Assembly (NCBI GenBank): GCA_024291935.2
Contig: CM044318.1
Span: forward strand, 88,153,501-88,217,500
Length of the DNA: 64,000 nt
Direction: 5' to 3'
DNA from: Okapia johnstoni
Lineage: Eukaryota; Chordata; Mammalia; Artiodactyla; Giraffidae
Shown: positions 1 through 10,369 of the stretch, in pieces
How positions within the stretch are numbered: position 1 is the stretch's first letter
Layout: every line of letters begins with the position of its first letter
The notes under the pieces: model-generated
What the model saw: only the letters and a program-made list of their open reading frames with translations
Database searches by the model: none
Told to the model about the DNA's origin: nothing
Translations under genes and position numbers: made by a program

Positions 1-147
1 GCCCTCTTGTTGGCAGGGGGTGGGTACTCAGGGCAGTGGTGGGGAGGCCAGTCCTTCCCCTGGACTCCCCGTGGGACCCTCCCTGGCACACTCCCTGTGG
101 GGCTTCACGGCCCTTCCCAGCCCCGGTGCCCAGCACACTGGCCTTAC

Positions 148-261
148 CCGAAGCAGGAAGCCGTCGGGGCAGCTGAACTGGTCGTACCAGATGGCCTTGT
201 ACATGATCAGGAGGCAGCCCATGAGCGCCATGGTGAAGGCGATCATCCGGCCCGTGGGCAT
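148..261 (-). CDS. CALY: CALY coding exon 3, transmembrane exon (residues 80-117)
   Basis: The acceptor CCCCCAG precedes ATGCCCACG. The donor is CTTCGG|GTAAGG. It is 114 nt in phase 0 and carries the membrane span and the conserved AIWYDQFSCPDGFLLR end. The next exon is not in the window. Confidence 0.95.
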
Positions 262-1609
262 CTGGGGGTGGACAGGTCAGAGGGAGAGGGGAGGGTGAGG
301 CTGGGCTGGGGGGGGTGGAGGGGGCAGTGACCTCTCAGCGAGGAGAGGAGAGGAGGGGCAGATCTGTCACTGAAACATGAACGGCTCCAGCGATCACTCA
401 TGAGTCTGAGCGAACTCCAGGAGATGGTGGAGGACAGAGGAGCCAGGCGGGCTCTGGTCCACGGGGTCGCAAAGAGTCAGAGATGACTTAGTGACCGAAC
501 AACAACAGATTATAAACGCTGTCAGTAGGAAAGAGCCAGAAACAGAAGGGAAAACACATTTGCCAGATTCACAGCCGGAAAAGTGACTCTGCATCATATG
601 CCGGAAACCCGGGAGTCACGGAGGAAGAGACACAGATGACCCACTGGGAAGGGTCCAGGGCAGGAGCTCCACTGAGGGTGGTGGCTCTCCCCGGCTTTAC
701 AGCAGTGGCCTCCCCGGCAGGAGCCTGGTGCTGCCCAGGCCTGATCCCACCTCTGATGGGGTGGTTCTCCGTCCAACTCCTAAGAGCAGGACGCTGACCA
801 AGGAACCCCGACCCACCCACCCAGCCCCGAATCTGGGTGCCCACAGCTGGCAGCGCCTGTCCACCTCCCTGCCCTGACTCCCAGGGACAGGCCGGGAGGG
901 TTACCCTGCAGCTGCCTGCCTGCCCGCCCCCACCCTGACCCCCAGAAACAGGCCGGGATGGTAGCTGCCTGTCTGCTCCCCCTGCCCTGACCCCCAGGGA
1001 CAGGCTGGGCGCTTACCCTGCTGCGCACGTCCTCCGGGCCACCACTCAGCTTCTGGCCCTCTAGGTCGGAGAACTTTGTCGACGGGTCTCCGGAGGACAG
1101 CTGGTATTCCGTCTGCGTCTTAATGACCACCTGTGGGAAGGGACAATGCAGGAGGGCCCTGAACCAGGAGGGCTGGGAGGGAGGGGGCCAGAGGTCAGTA
1201 GACCTGCAGTGAGGGTGCTAGTGGCGGGGCTCGAGGGGCTGCCAGCTGAGGCCAAAGAGATGCTGGAAGTCCGCTGGGGCCGTGGCAGCCCAGGACCTGG
1301 CCAGACCATGGAAAGAGCCCCTCCGAAGAAAGGGCAGTTCTGGGTGCTGGGGGAGCTGACCGGCTCACACGGTGGGCTCAGCCTGGCCCTTCCTCTGCTG
1401 GGCGCACTGTCTTGGAGGAGGCCACACCTAAAGTTGCCTGGCCCACCGCCCTTTGTTTTGAGGGCAGGCTGGGAAGGGCCCCTCACCTGGTCAGCAAATG
1501 ATGGCTGGAGCTGGCTGACGTCCAGGGGGCTGATCAGAGGGACGCTGTCCATGGTACCCCCATCCCCAGAGCCTGTCTTCCCAGAGAAGCTGCAGTTCAG
1601 CTTCACCAT
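148..1609 (-). CDS. CALY: CALY (calcyon neuron-specific vesicular protein), first three coding exons; 3' end outside window
   Basis: Three exons join in frame (1609-1487, 1130-1017, 261-148; all phase 0) into 117 residues that follow human calcyon closely. The start MVKLNCSFSGK sits in a strong Kozak context (CCACCATGG). A cytoplasmic/lumenal N-terminal region with the motif DSVPLISPLD is followed by one hydrophobic span at about residues 85-105 (MIAFTMALMGCLLIMYKAIW) and a conserved cysteine-containing stretch, FSCPDGF. Calcyon is a single-pass protein of neuronal endocytic vesicles that binds clathrin light chain and was first described as a D1 dopamine receptor interactor; that is family knowledge. 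The exon coding the clathrin-binding C-terminal tail lies left of position 1. A likely 5'UTR acceptor puts the start of this exon at 1629. The non-coding first exon was not located, but the CpG island at 6.65-9.35 kb is the obvious candidate. The splice sites are all GT-AG. Confidence 0.95.
385..512 (+). repeat. BovB-derived 3' tail fragment in CALY intron
   Basis: Carries the diagnostic ruminant tail: a CTCCAGGAGATGG-like segment, then GGGGTCGCAAAGAGTCAG, then ACTTAGTGACCGAACAACAACA. The same tail ends the longer BovB copies in this window. Confidence 0.7.
1017..1130 (-). CDS. CALY: CALY coding exon 2 (residues 42-79)
   Basis: The acceptor CTTCCCACAG precedes GTGGTCATTAAG. The donor is AGCAGG|GTAAGC. 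It is 114 nt in phase 0. It encodes VVIKTQTEYQLSS, an almost invariant stretch of calcyon, followed by a more variable acidic segment. Confidence 0.94.
1487..1609 (-). CDS. CALY: CALY coding exon 1 (residues 1-41)
   Basis: Begins at the ATG at 1609-1607 and ends in GACCAG followed by the donor GTGAGG. It is 123 nt (41 codons). A polypyrimidine tract and AG at 1631-1630 suggest that the exon begins at 1629 with about 20 nt of 5'UTR. Confidence 0.94.
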
Positions 1610-1940
1610 GGTGGACGGCACTCCTGGTCCTGTCCAAAGGCAGACACAGAGTCACTGGCCACCTAACAGATGCCCACATCAGCTGGACACTGAGAGGGCC
1701 CGGGTGAGCCCTGATGCCCCTAACACCAGAGCCGGGCCAGGCCGTGGGCGAGCAGGCCAGCCTCCTCAGGACAAACCGGGTGAGTCCAGCCACAAGACGC
1801 CAGTCCCTTCCTGCCCAGCGGCCTCCCTCTGGATCCCACAGCCATGCAGGTGATGACTGTCCAGACGTGCCCACCGGCTCCAGGAGATATTCTAAGGGTG
1901 GCAACCAACAGAAAGCAATCCCAGAGAGAAGCCTGGTGAG

Positions 1941-2143
1941 TCGGGTGGCCAGACGTAGCAAATAAAAGTACAGGACACCAGGTCAGATCTGCATCTCAGA
2001 TAAGCAGCGGATGCTTTTGCTTTTCGTAACATATCCATGTAACATGCAGTACAGGACACACTTATACTGAACAGTTATTCACTGTCTTTCTGAAATTCCG
2101 ACTTAATTGGGCGTCCTATATTTTATCTGGCAACCCTACTGGA
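1941..2143. mobile_element. Palindromic non-autonomous DNA transposon (MER53-like)
   Basis: The two halves are imperfect inverted repeats: GGCCAGACGTAGCAAATAAA and ACAGGACACC on the left mirror GGCGTCCTATATTTTATC and TGGCAACCC on the right, around an AT-rich centre. This is the layout of an old mammalian MITE. The MER53 label is from memory. Confidence 0.5.
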
Positions 2144-2879
2144 GATGCAGGAAGTAACAAAGAGCTACAGAAAGAGGCTGCTGGTGAATAAACCCAAGGT
2201 CTAGCTGCACGGAGCGTGGGAGTCACGGGGTACGTGGGAGTGGACCATCTGGGGAGCTGGGACTCCCAAAAGGAACAGGAGTAGGGGTCGGAGAGGTCGG
2301 GAGGGCAAAGAGGTCAAGACAGTCCCACTTCTAGGCTGACCGCTAAGAGAGAAGGAAGACAACAAATGACTTCCAACTGAAAAAAGAGAGACACAAAACG
2401 TACTTGATCGATCAGAGAAAGGAAAAATGGTCCCATGGCCATTAAGAATATAATCTGTTGCTAAAATCTTCTGACAAAGAACTCCAGGCCCAAGGAGCAT
2501 CAGCCCTGAATTCTACCAATCACTTAAGGAGGAAATAATGCAAATTTCGTATGAAACTCATCCAGAGGAAACAAGGGCACCCACCCCAGCTTGTGAGGCC
2601 AACAACTTTGATCTCAGCGTTTGGCAAGGACATGAGAGAGGAGACTGAAGGCTGTGCCACCCACCAAGGCCAGTTCCAAGGCCCCAGATAAAATGCAAGC
2701 ACAGGGGATCTAGTAAGATGTACAAAGGCTGGGCATATTCTGGAATTTAGCATTTGAAAAGCAATCAATGTTTCACCACATGAACAGAATAAAAAAGAAA
2801 ATTCATCTGATCTATTTCAATAGTAGCTGAAAACGTATTTGGTAAGATCCAACATTTGTTTACTATTTTTAAAAACCGA

Positions 2880-2985
2880 TTGGGATCCCCTGTGGTCCAG
2901 TGGCCAGGACTTTGTGCTCTCAGTGCCGAGGACCTGGGTTCAACCCCCGGTCGGGCAACTAAGATCCCTAAGATCCCACAAGCGC
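2880..2985 (+). mobile_element. tRNA-Glu-derived cetartiodactyl SINE (CHR-like)
   Basis: The head reads GGATCCCCTGTGGTCCAGTG with a B-box-like GGGTTCAACCCC, followed by CGGGCAACTAAGATCC. It is a pseudo-tRNA, not a functional tRNA gene. Confidence 0.6.
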
Positions 2986-3123
2986 TGTGGAAAAAAAGAG
3001 TCTATTAGCACACTACGGGGAGAAGAAAACTTCCTCAATCTGTTCAAGATTATCCACAAAAACCTTACAGCAGACCTTACTGAATGTGATCAGAGAAAGC
3101 TCTGCTTTCGAAATCGGGCTGGG

Positions 3124-3232
3124 GACTTCTCTGGACCATTGGTTGGGTCCAGTGGTTAAGATGCCATGCTTCCATGGCAGGAGTTCCATTCCTGGTTGGG
3201 AAACTAAGCAGCCAAAAATCAAAATAAACAAA
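3124..3232 (+). mobile_element. tRNA-Glu-derived SINE (CHR-like)
   Basis: GACTTCTCTGGACCATTGG begins the unit; GGTCCAGTGGTTAAGATGCC and GAGTTCCATTCCTGGTTGGG follow. It is diverged from the copy at 2880 but has the same layout. Confidence 0.55.
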
Positions 3233-3433
3233 CATTGGGAGGGAGATACAAGGCCCTTTATTGTCAGTCGTATAAATCATGCTGGTAGAGGTCCTATCCA
3301 AGTAGTAGGGTGGGAAAAAGAAATAAGAGGTACAAGGCCTGGAGGAGATGAGGTAATACTCTCATTAATCACAGAGAAAGCATCTTGTGTGTGTAGAAAA
3401 TCCAAAAGAATCTGTAGGAAAGTTATATGGATT

Positions 3434-4117
3434 AAAAGTGAGTTAAGGAGAAGGAAATGGCAACCCACTCCAGTGTTCTTGCCTGGAGAATCCCAGGGAT
3501 GGAGGAACCTAGTGGTCTGCCATCTATGGGGGTCACACACAGAGTCGGACACGACTGAAGCGACTTAGCAGCAGCAGCAGTCCAAGGTATCTTGTGGTCA
3601 TTATATGTAGACCAGTAGTTTTCATTTTATATATCAGGATATGCGGACCCAATATATGAAATGATTTTAAAAACATTTGAAAGGGGTGGAAGCCCTAGAG
3701 GGCCTCATATACTACTGTCTATTAAGGTTCTTGAGGGGACGTTAATGGAGGGGTTGTGATTTAAATTTTTTTTTGAATGTAGTAGTGAATTAGGAAAATA
3801 TTCACAAGGCAGTAAATGAAAATAATAGTTTAACAAAACATGTATAATGTATTCCAGTTTTGCTAAATATATGTATTTAAATTTGCATATAGCTTAAAGA
3901 ATAGGAGGTTATACCTCAAAATATAGGAACTGGTTATTCTTTTATTTGGTGATTATGAATGATTTCAATTTTTCTCCCATTTTCTACAGTGAAATTAGAA
4001 TAAGAGTTAGCTTTGTAAATAGACTTTAGAAACTCCTGAATGTGTTATTTTGAAAGAGGCAATAAAAGCAAAAATGTATAGCCAAAAAAAAAAAAAAAAA
4101 AAAAAAAGTGAGTTAAG
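3434..4117 (+). mobile_element. Chimeric retroposon: Bov-A unit joined to an unknown 3' UTR-like sequence, poly(A) tailed, with 14-bp target duplication
   Basis: The 14-mer AAAAGTGAGTTAAG occurs at 3434-3447 and again at 4104-4117. Between the copies, a Bov-A-type SINE unit (3448-3583, ending in CAG repeats) is directly followed by about 500 bp of AT-rich unique sequence. That sequence has an AATAAA at about 4060 and an A run from 4084. The target contains TTAAAA, the usual L1 endonuclease site. The structure shows one retrotransposition event. The source gene of the 3' half is not recognised. Confidence 0.75.
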
Positions 4118-4340
4118 CAGAGTTGATGAGTTTAAGATATTCAGAAATCAATTCTGTTTTTATGTATCAGTGACCAAAAAAATTAGAATATAACTTGTTG
4201 AAAGATTCCATTTAAACAGCGTTGGAAATAATCAGATGTTCACGAGTAGGTCTAAGAAGGCATGAGAAGGGCCTCCCTGTTGGAAAACAGAGGAAACCTT
4301 CATCAAAACATTGACTAAGACCAAATAACTTTTAAATTCC

Positions 4341-4889
4341 TTAAAGGGGAAAGACATGGTCATGGATTTTGGAAGGTTCCATGTTTAAAAATGTCATTTC
4401 CCCTCGAAGTGTATACAGTCAATAAATCAGAATCAAAAGCCCAAGATGAATTTTTTTGTGTGTGTGAATTCGACAAGCTTTGTGATTTTATGCGAAGGCA
4501 GAGGGACAAAGACACTCGTGACATCTTGGGAAAGACCGAGGGGGGCCTGGTCTGCCAGGCGCCCAGCTCATTACACAGCCATGTGGTGTCGCTGCCTGGT
4601 GTGCGAAGGCCCGCGGACACACCCTACACACGGGTCAGGAGGTGGCCCTGCAAAGCAAGGGCACAGCCACCTTTTAATAAACAGCGTCCACGTGGCAAAC
4701 GGTGGACCCAATCCCCACCTCGCAACCACAGAAAAATCTACTCCAGGTGGAAAAGCCAAGATGGAAAAGCATCATGGAGATAATTCAGGATACTTGCCTG
4801 GTCTTAGGGAGGGAAAGTCCTTCAGTGTCACAAATAAGCACTAACCACAAAAGGAAATATCGAGAATAGAACTACATTAAAATTAAGAG
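4341..4889. other. CALY upstream region, no recognised feature
   Basis: Overlapping short open frames exist on both strands, but none has a recognisable domain, splice context or conserved family signature. I see no element that I can name. Confidence 0.4.
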
Positions 4890-5042
4890 CAGAGGATGAG
4901 ATGGTTGGATGGCATCACCGACTCGATGGCTATGAGTGTGAGCAAGCTCTGGGAGTTGGTGATGGACAGGGAGGCCTGGAGTGCTGCAGTCCATGGAGTC
5001 GCAAAGAATTGCACACGACCGACTGAACTGAACTGAACTGAC
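4890..5042 (+). repeat. BovB 3' tail (Bov-A-like) fragment
   Basis: GATGAGATGGTTGGATGGCA, ACCGACTCGATGG, GACAGGGAGGCCTGG and a terminal GAACTGAACTGAACTGAC make up the standard BovB 3' end. Confidence 0.75.
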
Positions 5043-5063
5043 ACATAAACTAGGTAAACAACA

Positions 5064-5280
5064 AGGGGGCCTCCCTGGTGACTCAGTGGTAAAGAATCCG
5101 TTTGCAAGGATGCAGGCGACGTGGGTTTGATCCCTGGGTTGGGAAGATCCCCCAGAGGAGTGCATGGCAACCCACTCCAGTATTCTGGCCTGGAGAATCC
5201 CATGGACAGAGGAGCCTGGTAGGCTAAGTCCACGGGGTCTCAAAGAGTTGGACACAACTGAAGTGACTAAGCATGCATGC
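5064..5280 (+). mobile_element. Bov-tA SINE
   Basis: A tRNA-Glu-like head (GCCTCCCTGGTGACTCAGTG, GTGGGTTTGATCCCTGGG) is joined to the body GGCAACCCACTCCAGTATTC. It ends in GTGACTAAGCATGCATGCATGC. Confidence 0.85.
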
Positions 5281-5286
5281 ATGCAA

Positions 5287-5445
5287 ACAACAAGGACCTA
5301 CTGTATAGCACAGGGAACTCGACTCAATATCTTGTAATAACCTATAATGGAAGAGAATCCAAACAAGAATAGATATATGTATGTATAACGGAATCAGTTT
5401 TGTACACCTGAAACTAACGCAGCACTGCAAATGAACAATAGTGAG
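5287..5445 (+). mobile_element. L1 (ruminant) 3' end fragment
   Basis: AACAAGGACCTACTGTATAG, AATATCTTGTAATAACC and GTACACCTGAAACTAACGC are characteristic of the 3' end of cetartiodactyl L1. Confidence 0.75.
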
Positions 5446-5581
5446 CTTCTGCCCAGTGAGATACAGCCTTCAGAGGATGCAGACAGAGACTGAGATCAGG
5501 ATCAGCCGTCTCCAGCTCCTCAAATGAGAAAAGGCTTGTTTGTCCAACGGCAAGATGGGTCTAGGTCCCTACTCTGGGCAC

Positions 5582-5950
5582 ATGTGAACGTGACCTTATT
5601 TTGGAAATAGGGTCTCTGCAGATCTAATCAAGTTCAGATGAGCTCACACTGGATTAGGGTGGACCTTGATCCGGTGACTGGTGTCCTGATAAGCAGGGGG
5701 AGATCTGGACACAGACACGCAGGGAGGAGGCCATGTGAGGATGGAGGCAGCCATTGGAGGGCGGTGGCCACAAGCCAAGAGGTCCCTGGGGCTCCCGGGG
5801 GGGCTGGACGAGTCGGGGGAGCCTCCCCTGGAGCCTGGGAGGGAGCTCTGCCCTGCCAACACCTTGACGTCCGCCTCCAGAGCTGTGAAGAGTGAGTGCC
5901 AGGCTGTGGTGATTTGTTACAGCAGCCCAAGGAAGCCATGTCTCAGACAT
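5582..5950 (+). repeat. Old mammalian interspersed repeat, family not assigned
   Basis: GTGACCTTATTTTGGAAATAG, GGATTAGGGTGGACCTTGAT and GTGTCCTGATAAG belong to a widespread mammalian repeat. The segment at 10370-10700 is another copy in the opposite orientation. Confidence 0.55.
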
Positions 5951-7567
5951 CTAAAACACAGACAGCGTCTCAACGTGGTCAAGAAACACAGGTAACACAG
6001 GAGAAAAATGGACAAAGGAGGATTTCAGAGGGCCCTGAACGCCGAAGCGGTGCTCTGCCTAGGGTGTTGGCTCTGCGCCAGGCTCCCTCCTGGGTGCACA
6101 CCCAGGAGGACACCCCCAACCACGGGACGGCAGGTAAAGAGAGCGATCCTGCGGCGGAGCAAAGGGAAGGAACCATGCAACCTGCAAGAACGGCCCTGAA
6201 TCACAAGAGTGCTGGCCAAAAAAGCCAAGCACCAAGAAAGGTTGGAGAGGAAGCAAACCGCCGCCTTGTTCAGGAACCATCCGCACTCAGGCGCTCAGAG
6301 GCGCGGCCGCTCCTGGGTCGGCAGAGCCCCAGGGGCGCTTTGGGGCCGGCGGGCGTTTCCTGTCTTCAGCGGGATGCTGGATGCCTGGGGTTCACTTATG
6401 ATCATTAGGCTGCACCTTTGTTTCACGTCCTCTTCTGAGTTTGTTATATTTCACAACAGAAAAAGTTAAAAAAGGACCCAGGGGACAGCGGGCAGGCGCA
6501 GAGGTGCCCACCCCTCGCCCTCCTCTAGGACTGGGCCCCCGCGTTCCCATAAAGGGTGGACTGATGACTGGCTGTCCCCTCCTCACCAGGACCCTCTGGG
6601 GAAAAAGGGTACAACCAAAGGCCGCTGTCCACCCTGAACTCTGAATGTGGCCCCTCCCTCACCACTGTCGGGGCGCATCCCACAAAGGCTGCTTGGCCTC
6701 GGACGCCACACTTGTGTCCTGCGCGACCCTTCTCGAGAACAGCACCACCAGCGCCGGTGCCTACCGGGCCCGCGGGCGTCGGCTCTCACCCCGACGTCCA
6801 GGCCCTGCTGTGGGCTCCCGCGCTGGCGGACAGGTGGGAACGAAGAGGCGGAGCCCCTGCTGGCGGCAGAGACAGACCTGCGGGGTGGCGTGTGGAAGGC
6901 GCTGCACAGGGAGGCTCGGGCGGCCACTGTGGGGCGGGCTGGGAGAGGGGTCGCCCCGCTGTGGACTCCCCAGGCGCCCGAAGAGGAGGGTTTTCTTAGG
7001 GTCTTGAAACGGGGCCCTGCCCTGAGCGCCTCGCCCGGGCCCGTACAGACCAGCAAAGCCACTGCCATCCACCCCCGGCGGGGGGGGGGGGTGCTGCTCT
7101 GCCGTCGAAATTCTCCACCAGGACGGCGCTTGCGTGACGTCCGCGCGCTCCCGGAGGCAGAGACGGCCAAGGAGCACCCAGTGCGCAGAGATAAGAAGGG
7201 CCGAGAGGGGCGGGGGACAGCCGGGGCCGGCGGGGGAGGGAGGTGCGGGGGGGCACAGGGCGCCCGGGGCTTGCGGGGAGCGTGGCGGGGCGGGAAGGGT
7301 AGAATCCAGGGGGGCCGGACTGCGGGCCTTCCCGCAGCGGACGCCCGGCCACTCTCACACCCAGCCCGCGGTTTAGGAACGCGGCGCGGAACGGCAGAGG
7401 TGCAGCCCCGACGCCTGCAGCCCGACGATCTCAGGTCGGTGGCCTCGCCCTCTGGGCGGGGGATGGCCGAGATCTCCCCCTCGCCCCACCGGAGGCCCCT
7501 CCCCAGGGCAGCTCCGCCCCTGGGTTCCCTTTCAGCCAAACGTAAGCTCCGACTCCTTTGATCAGCG

Positions 7568-7605
7568 TGACGTCATGTTACATCATCTTGGGTTTCCACG
7601 GCAAC
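7568..7605. promoter_or_regulatory. CRE palindrome with neighbouring RFX X-box-like motif
   Basis: TGACGTCA is a perfect CREB/ATF palindrome at 7568-7575. GTTTCCACGGCAAC at 7592-7605 resembles the RFX X-box (GTTRCC-N2-RGYAAC). Both are inside the CpG island. Confidence 0.6.
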
Positions 7606-8939
7606 AGAGAGACAGGCGGGCCACGACACGTCTTCTCCAAGAAAAGAAGCTCTGGGGACCCATGTACCCTCTGCGCCTGGTCCCGGGCAGAATGCTGGAG
7701 TAGGGCTGGGCGGCACGTGGGAAGGCCCGGTCCCCAACATTCCTAGCCCAGGCGGAATCACGTGGACCCTCTGGGCGGGCTGGCTGGGCGCGTTCACGCG
7801 ACAGACAGAGCTCGGGGGGGCGGGAGGGGTCTTCCCTCCGCTCCCACCCCCGCCCTCCCTCCACCTTGCGGCGTCACTGTGCCTGCTCCAGCGCGTCAGC
7901 TGCTCCCCGCTGTCTGCGGTGCACGTCTCCTCTGTGGGACGTGGGGAGCGGGCACAGGACGAGCAGGGAGGCCGTGATCGCGGTCCGACGGGTGGGTGGG
8001 TGGGAGGGCACAGACCCGGAGCTGCCAGCCCCCCAGGCAGCTCGGCTGCAGGCCGCGTCACAGGCTCGCTCACACGCGCCACCCTGGGACGCTGCGTCAC
8101 CCGGAGGCGCGCGCCGGTGCGCACCGCGCGGGCACGAGCGTCCTGTGCGCACTGGGCGCGCGTGTGCGGGCGGAGCGCCCGGGGCTGCGCGCTCTGCTGG
8201 ACCCCCGCGGAGCCCCCCGCCCGGCCGCGGCCCCCACCCAGGTGCTCTCCCGCCCGCTGGCCTGTAGGCCGGTGGTGGGCTCGGCCGCCCATTCAAGGGC
8301 TGGGGTCTGCGGGCTCCAGTCCGGCCCCGAGGCCGTGCGAGGCGGGGCGGGGAGCGGAGCCGGTCTGCACCCGGCTTCGGCGTCCCAAGTAGCCGCCACC
8401 TGTGGCCCCCGAGCCTGCGGCAGGTGGTTCAGAGAACTGCCCCTCGGTCTCTTGGCCGCCTCCCGCCTGCCCGCAGCCTGGCTCACCACCGCCACCCCGC
8501 GCCGCTCCTGGCGGCTCTTCTCCGTGCCCTGGTCGGTCCAAAGCCCCTCCTGTGCCCCCCGCCCCAGACAAAGCTGAACGCGCCCTGGACCCGGCGCCCC
8601 CTCCGCACCTCCAGACGCCCGACTCCCACTGGCTCTCTCAGACCCGCAGAGGTGGAGCTGGCTGGCGGGGAGGGGGCTGCAGTCGCCAAGCGGAGGGAGA
8701 GCTGATGTCCCAGCGGTCCTACCCCCCTCCCCCAAGATGCCCCCTCTACTGAGGAATCCGGCAGCACGTCGGGTCTGTGCCGGACACCCACGGCCCTTCC
8801 GATGGTCCAGGCAGGGCCCTCCCCCTCGCCCCCGGGGGGCTCCCGGATCCTCCCGGAGGCCTGACAACATCCTGCCCTGGGGTCAGCCAGGCCCCCAAGT
8901 GGAGGACCCCTGCTTGCCCAGCTGCCGGCGGGTCCGCCG

Positions 8940-9120
8940 CAGTGCCCCCCCACCCCGCACACGCACCTCGCACATCCGTGCACACACACTATTTTTGCGA
9001 CCCCTGCACACACATCCCACTTTCCCCCCCACACACACCACGCATACCTGCGCCACGCAGTCGCACACCCCTGCACACACTTGGCTCACACCCCCACCCC
9101 CAGACCCTGCTCCACAAGAA
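8940..9120 (+). repeat. Degenerate CA-rich tract
   Basis: Runs of CACACA and CACACGCAC are interrupted by C-rich segments. A second, similar tract lies at 9365-9485. Open frames here are low-complexity artefacts. Confidence 0.7.
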
Positions 9121-9364
9121 ACGTGGAAAAGGCTCACAGGCGGTTCCAAGGGGCAGCTGCGCAGGATGCGGCGGCAGGACAAGGATGCGGAGGAAGGATG
9201 CGGTTCCAGACGCTTCGTCGCTGGGGCGGGGCGGGGGAGGGGCCGGGCCCCAGACCGAGGCTGCTGTTGCCCAGGAGACGCAGGCTGGGGGACCCGGGCG
9301 GCGCGGTCTGCAGCCGCCGGAACCCGCCCGCGCGTGCCCGTCAGAGCCTGCAGCGCGTCCCCAA

Positions 9365-9485
9365 CCTGTCACAGACACATACCCACATCCAGCCATGCAC
9401 ACACTTCACATATGAATGCATATGCCTCACACACACATCACACCCACACCGTTCACACACATTGCACACACACATACCTCACAAA
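9365..9485 (+). repeat. Degenerate CA-rich tract
   Basis: ACACACATCACACCCACACC and related runs form an imperfect (CA)n microsatellite at the edge of the CpG island. Confidence 0.7.
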
Positions 9486-9914
9486 CTAGCACAGCAGGCA
9501 GGGTGGGAGGTGGGGTGGGGGGTTGCGGACAGAGACCCTGGCCAGCCTCCTCCCCCCGGGGACGTCCAGGCATTCAGGCACCACCTTGTGGTGGGTGCAG
9601 ACTTGCCCTCTTGTCCACTTTGGGCAGCTTGGTTCAGACACAGCCAGTTTGGGCCCCACCCGCCCAGAGGGTCTCCTCCTGAGGCCTCAGTGTCTGAAGC
9701 CCCTGGGCTATCCGCTTTGCAAGGACAAGCCTGTGGTCCCTGGTGGCCGTTGTGGCCCAGAGCCTGCACAGGGCCAGCTGTAGAGGGGACGCACCGTCTG
9801 GTTGGCTGAGTGAGCCGGTGAGCAAGGGCTGTGGTCCCGGGGCCCCCAGCCAGGGCCCAGCCCATCCCCACGCCAGGCTCAGGGTCCCACGCTCAGGCTC
9901 GCAGCTGCTGAGCA

Positions 9915-10200
9915 ACAATGGACGTCACTGCTGTGCCAGCCACTCTGCTGTTGACAGTGCCCCATGGCGTGTGCGCCCTGGTTTATGTGGTCAGTCTTTC
10001 TGGACTCCGGGACACACAGCAGTTCCCAGCTGTGTCCACTGTTGACAGCGTGGCTGTGAATGTTCTTGGACTAGTGTTAGTGTGGACTTTGATTTCTCTC
10101 GGGCGGGTACAGGGAATGGAACTGCTGGGTTGGATGGCGGTTTCCACGAAGCTTTTTAAGAAAAAGTTAACCTTCTTCCCAAAGTGACTGCACCCTGCAC
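9915..10200 (-). repeat. Possible old L1 3' fragment
   Basis: GGAATGGAACTGCTGGGTTG and the following AAGTGACTGCACC resemble the antisense of old L1 3' ends. The assignment is weak. Confidence 0.35.
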
Positions 10201-10369
10201 ATCTCTGCCAGGGACATGGGGGTCTCGGCTCCCTGCTCTCCTCCAGGCCTGGCGCTGTCTCTCCTTTTTATCACTGCCGTCTGTATTCAGTTGCTAGAAG
10301 TTTAAGTGTTAGTCTCTCAGTTGTTTCCGACTCCTTGTGATCCTGTGGACTGTGGTCATCACTAAGTCC

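Larger units (their letters stand above)
2450..4340 (+). mobile_element. Ancient L1 ORF2 fragment, interrupted by three later insertions
   Basis: Degraded L1 ORF2 sequence reads through 2450-2870, 2990-3123, 3233-3447 and 4104 onwards. Recognisable stretches include TGAATTCTACCAATCACTTAA and ATAAGAGGTACAAGGCC with the nearby ACTCTCATTAATCACAGA. It is split by two tRNA-derived SINEs and one poly(A)-tailed retroposon. No intact frame remains. Confidence 0.55.
6650..9350. promoter_or_regulatory. Large CpG island, probable CALY promoter and first exon region
   Basis: Very GC-rich, with dense CpG, GC boxes (GGGGCGGGG-like) and long accidental open frames on both strands. CALY is transcribed leftwards and needs an upstream non-coding exon, as its human orthologue has. 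No other gene start is recognised nearby. A consensus CRE and an X-box-like motif lie inside at 7568-7605. The transcription start itself cannot be placed from sequence alone. Confidence 0.65.

Noticed and set aside
5064..5280. Functional tRNA gene at the SINE head
   Set aside because: The tRNA-like A and B boxes belong to Bov-tA SINEs found many times here. Stems are degraded and the body follows directly.
6735..6765. REST (RE1) site near CAGCACCACCAGCGCC
   Set aside because: Half-sites resemble RE1, but three bases are missing between them, including the GG of the right half; this is not a canonical site.
6583..7539. Open frame of 318 codons on the minus strand
   Set aside because: It lies in the CpG island, is matched by equally long frames on the other strand, and has biased Arg/Pro/Gly/Ser content with no domain. 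GC-rich DNA has few stops.
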